DNA of 64,000 bases, taken from NCBI RefSeq assembly GCF_005576615.1, contig NZ_CP040332.1, positions 186,001-250,000 of the forward strand, given 5' to 3'. Position 1 is the first letter of the stretch. Every line of letters begins with the position of its first letter. Below, piece by piece: positions 61,104 to 64,000 of the stretch. The notes under the pieces are model-generated. The model did not search any database and was not told where the DNA came from. It worked only from the letters and a program-made list of their open reading frames with translations. The DNA is from Natrinema versiforme. Its GTDB lineage: Archaea; Halobacteriota; Halobacteria; Halobacteriales; Natrialbaceae. Position numbers and translations under genes: made by a program.

Positions 61104-61630
61104 TGGTCTTCCTCCATTGCCGGTTCGATGAGTTGTAGGTCTTTCTCGTCGGCGATCGACCGAATGGCTTTGAGGATCTGTTCCGAATCTCCTTCCCGTG
61201 CAGATAGCCGCAATTGCGCGCTCGAAATGTCCCCCTTTTCCAGTGGCGTGGAAAGAGCGATATCGGTGATCGATGCACCGCCGCTCTCTTGGATCCGCTG
61301 TAGCGTATCAGATAAATCGGTATCGACGAGATGGCCTACGAGAACCACCCTCAACTCCCCCTTGTATTGATCTGATCCCGCTTCGATGACATTAACACCG
61401 GCGGATCGAAGTGAATCGACGATAGATGTAAACTGGGTCGGAGTTGCTTCCATATCGACCTCGACAGGAATGTGTCCTCGAGGCGTAATATTCCCTCGCT
61501 CATGGAAAATAGACAGTAAATTACCTCCCTTATTTGAAATAGGTCGGAGTGCTCGTAACAACTCCCCTGGCTTATCAGCGAGTTCAAGACGAAGCGTATA
61601 TGGGCTAACCTCATTTTCGGTATCACTCAT
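61100..61630 (-). CDS. ACT-domain amino-acid-binding protein, partner of homoserine dehydrogenase
   Basis: A 176-residue protein with two ACT domains. The first begins LRLELADKPGELLRALRPIS; the second, less clear, covers GELRVVLVGHLVD to SSAQLRLSARE. ACT domains bind amino acids and control linked enzymes. The stop overlaps the hom start, so both are made together and the protein probably acts as the feedback subunit. ATG 61630 is used; a TTG at 61636 is in frame. Confidence 0.82.
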   Translation of the reverse strand: MSDTENEVSPYTLRLELADKPGELLRALRPISNKGGNLLSIFHERGNITPRGHIPVEVDMEATPTQFTSIVDSLRSAGVNVIEAGSDQYKGELRVVLVGHLVDTDLSDTLQRIQESGGASITDIALSTPLEKGDISSAQLRLSAREGDSEQILKAIRSIADEKDLQLIEPAMEEDQ

Positions 61631-61636
61631 CGACAA

Positions 61637-62018
61637 ACACCTGATCTATCGTTCACAGACCTAATACTACTATGCGGAAGGTGTACGTTCTGATGCCCAC
61701 AAATATTGCCTTTTCTAACTACGGCTACACTATATCTATTTTATGAAGATTAGTATAATGTTAACTTTAATCATATGTGTGAATATTATAGTAACAACTG
61801 AAACCCTTCCCGCCGATTGCACGATAGCTGTGCGATCGGGTGTACAGTGACTTCCAGTGGCTACTATACCAGATCCGTTCGGCGGAGACCATCGTTTTCC
61901 ATCGGCAGGGGTCTGAAGTGAGTATCGAGGTTGTTCCCACCGGTATCGGCTGCCCATGTGTGGGCAAAACACTCACGAACCGCTACCCCTTTATATTTGC
62001 TTTTCATACTGGCCGGCA
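61637..62018. other. Divergent regulatory region between ACT/hom and the shikimate-kinase-like gene
   Basis: About 380 bp, AT-rich at 61730-61790. It contains the AGTGGCTACTATA element at 61852-61872 and a TATA-like CTTTATATTTG at 61989-61999, about 25 bp before the ATG at 62019. Confidence 0.55.
61852..61872 (+). repeat. AGTGGCTACTATA element, copy 4
   Basis: TTCCAGTGGCTACTATACCA, then G. It lies about 150 bp before the shikimate-kinase-like start. Confidence 0.5.
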
Positions 62019-62978
62019 ATGAAGGGCCACGCCGCTGCTCCCGCTGCGGGAACAATACTCTGTGCTTTTGCGACAGGATACGGGGCTGCATTCGGTATCG
62101 ACAAATACGGCACTGCAACCGTGGAACTCGATGATTCCGGGGATATTTATGGGGAAGTAGCGGATAAGCCAGACATGGATACACGTCTCATCGAGCGATG
62201 CGTCGAACGATGTGTGGAGCGGTTCGGAGATAACGAAGGCGGTGTCGTTCGAACTGATAGCGATATTCCAATGGCCGCCGGCCTCAAATCATCGAGCGTC
62301 GTCGCGAATGCGGCGGTGTTAGCGACGTTAGACGCTCTCGATGTCTCTATCATAGACACGACTGATCAAAATGCCATGTATAGCGATGGAGGTCAACGAC
62401 TCATTTCCGGTCAGGATGGGACTGTTGACGATCTCGAGCAGGACGGACAGGCAGTCTCGCTCCTGACAGCGACTCGCATCGGTGTCGAAGCAGCACGCGA
62501 TGCGAACGTGACGACGACGGGGGCATTCGACGATGCAACGGCGTCGATGTTCGGTGGTGTGACAGTTACGGATAATTTAGAGGACGAACTCATTACGAGG
62601 GATACCGTCGATTGGGATGTTCTCGTCTGGACTCCCCCCAAGCAAGCGTTCAGTTCCGAAGTTGATCACGACCGCTGTAAGCAACTCGCTCCGCTCGCGG
62701 ACGAAATTCTCGACCTCGTCTCGAGAGAAAAATACCAGGATGCAATGATGATCAACGGGTTCGGGTTCTGTTCGGCACTTCGATTCACCTGTGAACCGAT
62801 CGTCGAGGCGCTTCCTGCGACGAAGGGCGTTTCACTGTCTGGTTCGGGTCCAAGTTTCGTCGCTGTTGGAAAACGGGACGACCTTGAAGAGGTGAAAGAA
62901 AAATGGGAACTTCGGGAAGGATCAGTTTGGTTTACGAAAACTGTCGAGAGGGGAGCGCATATTCTCGATAGCGCATGA
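62019..62978 (+). CDS. aroK: Archaeal GHMP-type shikimate kinase-like protein 1
   Basis: A 319-residue GHMP kinase. It starts MKGHAAAPAAGTILCAFATG, and has the ATP loop SDIPMAAGLKSSSVVANAAV (about 84-103), then TGAFDDATASMFGGV and SLSGSGPSFVAVG. These mark archaeal shikimate kinases, which replace bacterial AroK. About 30 extra residues (around 111-141, with a DGGQRLISGQDG stretch) lie between the ATP-loop helix and the TRIGVEAARDA helix. It is therefore longer than the usual 280-290. It is leaderless after the TATA at 61989. It may be a paralogue with another hydroxyacid substrate. Confidence 0.8.
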   Translation: MKGHAAAPAAGTILCAFATGYGAAFGIDKYGTATVELDDSGDIYGEVADKPDMDTRLIERCVERCVERFGDNEGGVVRTDSDIPMAAGLKSSSVVANAAVLATLDALDVSIIDTTDQNAMYSDGGQRLISGQDGTVDDLEQDGQAVSLLTATRIGVEAARDANVTTTGAFDDATASMFGGVTVTDNLEDELITRDTVDWDVLVWTPPKQAFSSEVDHDRCKQLAPLADEILDLVSREKYQDAMMINGFGFCSALRFTCEPIVEALPATKGVSLSGSGPSFVAVGKRDDLEEVKEKWELREGSVWFTKTVERGAHILDSA

Positions 62979-62982
62979 GGAG

Positions 62983-63285
62983 TTAGTCGGTCGTTCCGGG
63001 GTTGAAACAGCCAGCTGATGGAATGTCGTTTTTCAGTTCGTCGAGGCGGGCATCGGCCCACGTTCCGTTGTACCACAGCTTCCTGTGGAGACCGTGTTTG
63101 CCACGGGGAGTACTACAGTCAGGACAGAGCTTCAGATGCGGATAGAAATCGACCTCTCCGGTCCATCCACAGTTAGCACATTCGTGATGCCTGTGGAACA
63201 CTTCTTCGTCATCGTAATATACCCGAATCAGTTGTCCCTCCTTATCGCGGATCACTTTCTCCTCCTCCTCGTTATGGTACTGCAT
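62983..63285 (-). CDS. Small zinc-binding protein
   Basis: A 100-residue protein with one zinc-ribbon: HHECANCGWTGEVDF and LKLCPDCSTPRG, two CxxC pairs about 20 residues apart, after a charged N-terminus (MQYHNEEEEKVIRDKEGQ). Family not recognised. It lies between the two shikimate-kinase-like genes, tail to tail with the first (4 bp). Confidence 0.65.
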   Translation of the reverse strand: MQYHNEEEEKVIRDKEGQLIRVYYDDEEVFHRHHECANCGWTGEVDFYPHLKLCPDCSTPRGKHGLHRKLWYNGTWADARLDELKNDIPSAGCFNPGTTD

Positions 63286-63531
63286 TGTTTCATATTACGC
63301 CAGATACCACAATAAATCGTTTGGTGTGTAATCCAATAGGTATTCATTCGATCCGATGAGGAGACAAATATTAGATAGTGTACTATATAACTAGCAGCTA
63401 ACTGATTCCCCGGATACTAACGGACTCCGCGCGATTATTTCCGTAGCGGCATGACAGTGAACGATTCGTTCGGAAAGCGCGCCACCGATGGTACAGCCTT
63501 GCTCACTTGCGTCTCAGTCGGCCACAGTTCA

Positions 63532-64000
63532 TCAAACGATTTGCGCCCCATCACGTACTGCTGCCGTCTCCACAACAGATCCTTTGCGGAGTTCCCAATA
63601 CTGTCGGACCTTCTCTAACGTGCTCGTTTTCCCGACCGCAATATAACTTGGTCCCGTTCCAGAGACAGTAACGCCGTTCGTGAGCGGAAGCGCCTCGACG
63701 ATCGGTTGGCTGGGGAATCGGAGCGCGGAGCTAAAGGCGAACCCGTTGAGCATCATCGCATCCGTGTATCTCTCCTTTTGGATCAGTTCGAGAATTTGGT
63801 CCGCGATAATCGTTAACCGTTTGCAACGTTCGTAGTCTATCTCCCCACTCATTAGCTTTGCAGGAAGCCAAACGAGGACGTCCCACTCCGCTTGATCGCG
63901 TTGAATAATCTCATTCTCGATATTATCCGTAACAGTAATTCCCCCGAATAGCGAGGCCGTTGCACTGTCGAACGTACTCGGTATAATAACGTCCGAATCT
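63532..64000 (-). CDS. Archaeal GHMP-type shikimate kinase-like protein 2 (C-terminal part, cut by window edge)
   Basis: The frame runs from the window edge to a stop at 63532. It starts within FDSATASLFGGITVTDN and continues with RDQAEWDVLVWLPAK, SALRFPSQPIVEALPLTNGV and VSGTGPSYIAVGK. It is closely related to the C-terminal half of protein 1 at 62019 (shared DNxExExIxRD, WDVLVW, DAMMxNGFxF). The two are on opposite strands, so they may come from an inverted duplication. The start lies outside the window. Confidence 0.82.
   Translation of the reverse strand, partial: DSDVIIPSTFDSATASLFGGITVTDNIENEIIQRDQAEWDVLVWLPAKLMSGEIDYERCKRLTIIADQILELIQKERYTDAMMLNGFAFSSALRFPSQPIVEALPLTNGVTVSGTGPSYIAVGKTSTLEKVRQYWELRKGSVVETAAVRDGAQIV

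Noticed and set aside
1-64000. CRISPR arrays, rRNA and intact tRNA genes
   Set aside because: No regularly spaced direct repeats and no intact tRNA or rRNA segments were found on reading both strands.

Overview
This window is haloarchaeal (class Halobacteria). The proteins are strongly acidic. Solute-binding proteins carry a twin-arginine signal followed by a Cys lipobox. Most genes have a TATA-like box about 26 bp before a start codon with little or no leader. Other archaeal markers are a GHMP-type archaeal shikimate kinase, IS6-type haloarchaeal insertion sequences and an SMC-like relic. No rRNA, intact tRNA, CRISPR array or housekeeping cluster was found. The content is accessory sugar-acid and organic-acid catabolism, typical of a megaplasmid or a chromosomal island.

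Layout. 1-12 kb: a long leftward cluster (SDR, TRAP transporter dctPQM, a split altronate/galactarate-dehydratase family enzyme in three subunits, a zinc alcohol dehydrogenase, UspA, LutC, LutB). It faces a rightward mannonate dehydratase-like gene and an IclR regulator. A second SDR and a decayed LarA-like gene follow. 13.3-17.5 kb: a 2-hydroxyacid dehydrogenase, then a graveyard with one IS nested in another (8-bp target duplication) and a decayed archaeal SMC-related gene. 17.5-39 kb: a second catabolic island with an MFS carrier, 2-hydroxyacid dehydrogenase, UspA, second TRAP transporter, Ldh2-type dehydrogenase, two DHDPS/KDG-aldolase-like enzymes, a ThDP enzyme, three enolase-superfamily dehydratases, a second UxuA-like protein, a 33-residue zinc microprotein, an LhgO-like oxidase, an IclR regulator and an aldehyde dehydrogenase. 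39.2-44.2 kb: mobile or plasmid debris (IS6 copies, a nucleotidyltransferase whose HEPN partner is cut by an IS, ArdC-like, lipoprotein and ATPase fragments). 44.3-64 kb: a second MFS carrier, FAD oxidoreductase, RraA-like protein, uronate-dehydrogenase-like protein, type I 3-dehydroquinate dehydratase, third IclR, MBL-fold protein, MFS pseudogene, TctCBA transporter, UspA, zinc dehydrogenase, ACT plus homoserine dehydrogenase, and two archaeal shikimate-kinase-like genes.

How the genes may work together (inference). The first cluster fits uptake of a hexuronate or aldonate, reduction or oxidation by the SDR and zinc dehydrogenase, and dehydration by UxuA- and UxaA-type enzymes. The second island plus the uronate-dehydrogenase-like gene can be read as an oxidative route: uronate to aldarate, enolase-type dehydration, DHDPS-type dehydration/decarboxylation to 2,5-dioxopentanoate, and oxidation to 2-oxoglutarate by the aldehyde dehydrogenase.

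Two unexplained palindromes recur between genes from 13 to 51 kb: TTACA-N10-TGTAA with a CATATG-like centre, and GTTCCC-N5-GGGAAC. They co-occur at three loci and look like operators, probably of the IclR proteins. A third repeated element (core AGTGGCTACTATA) is confined to 48.8-61.9 kb. The best candidate for something new is the three-part UxaA enzyme, whose two large paralogues have lost complementary halves of the family's motif set.
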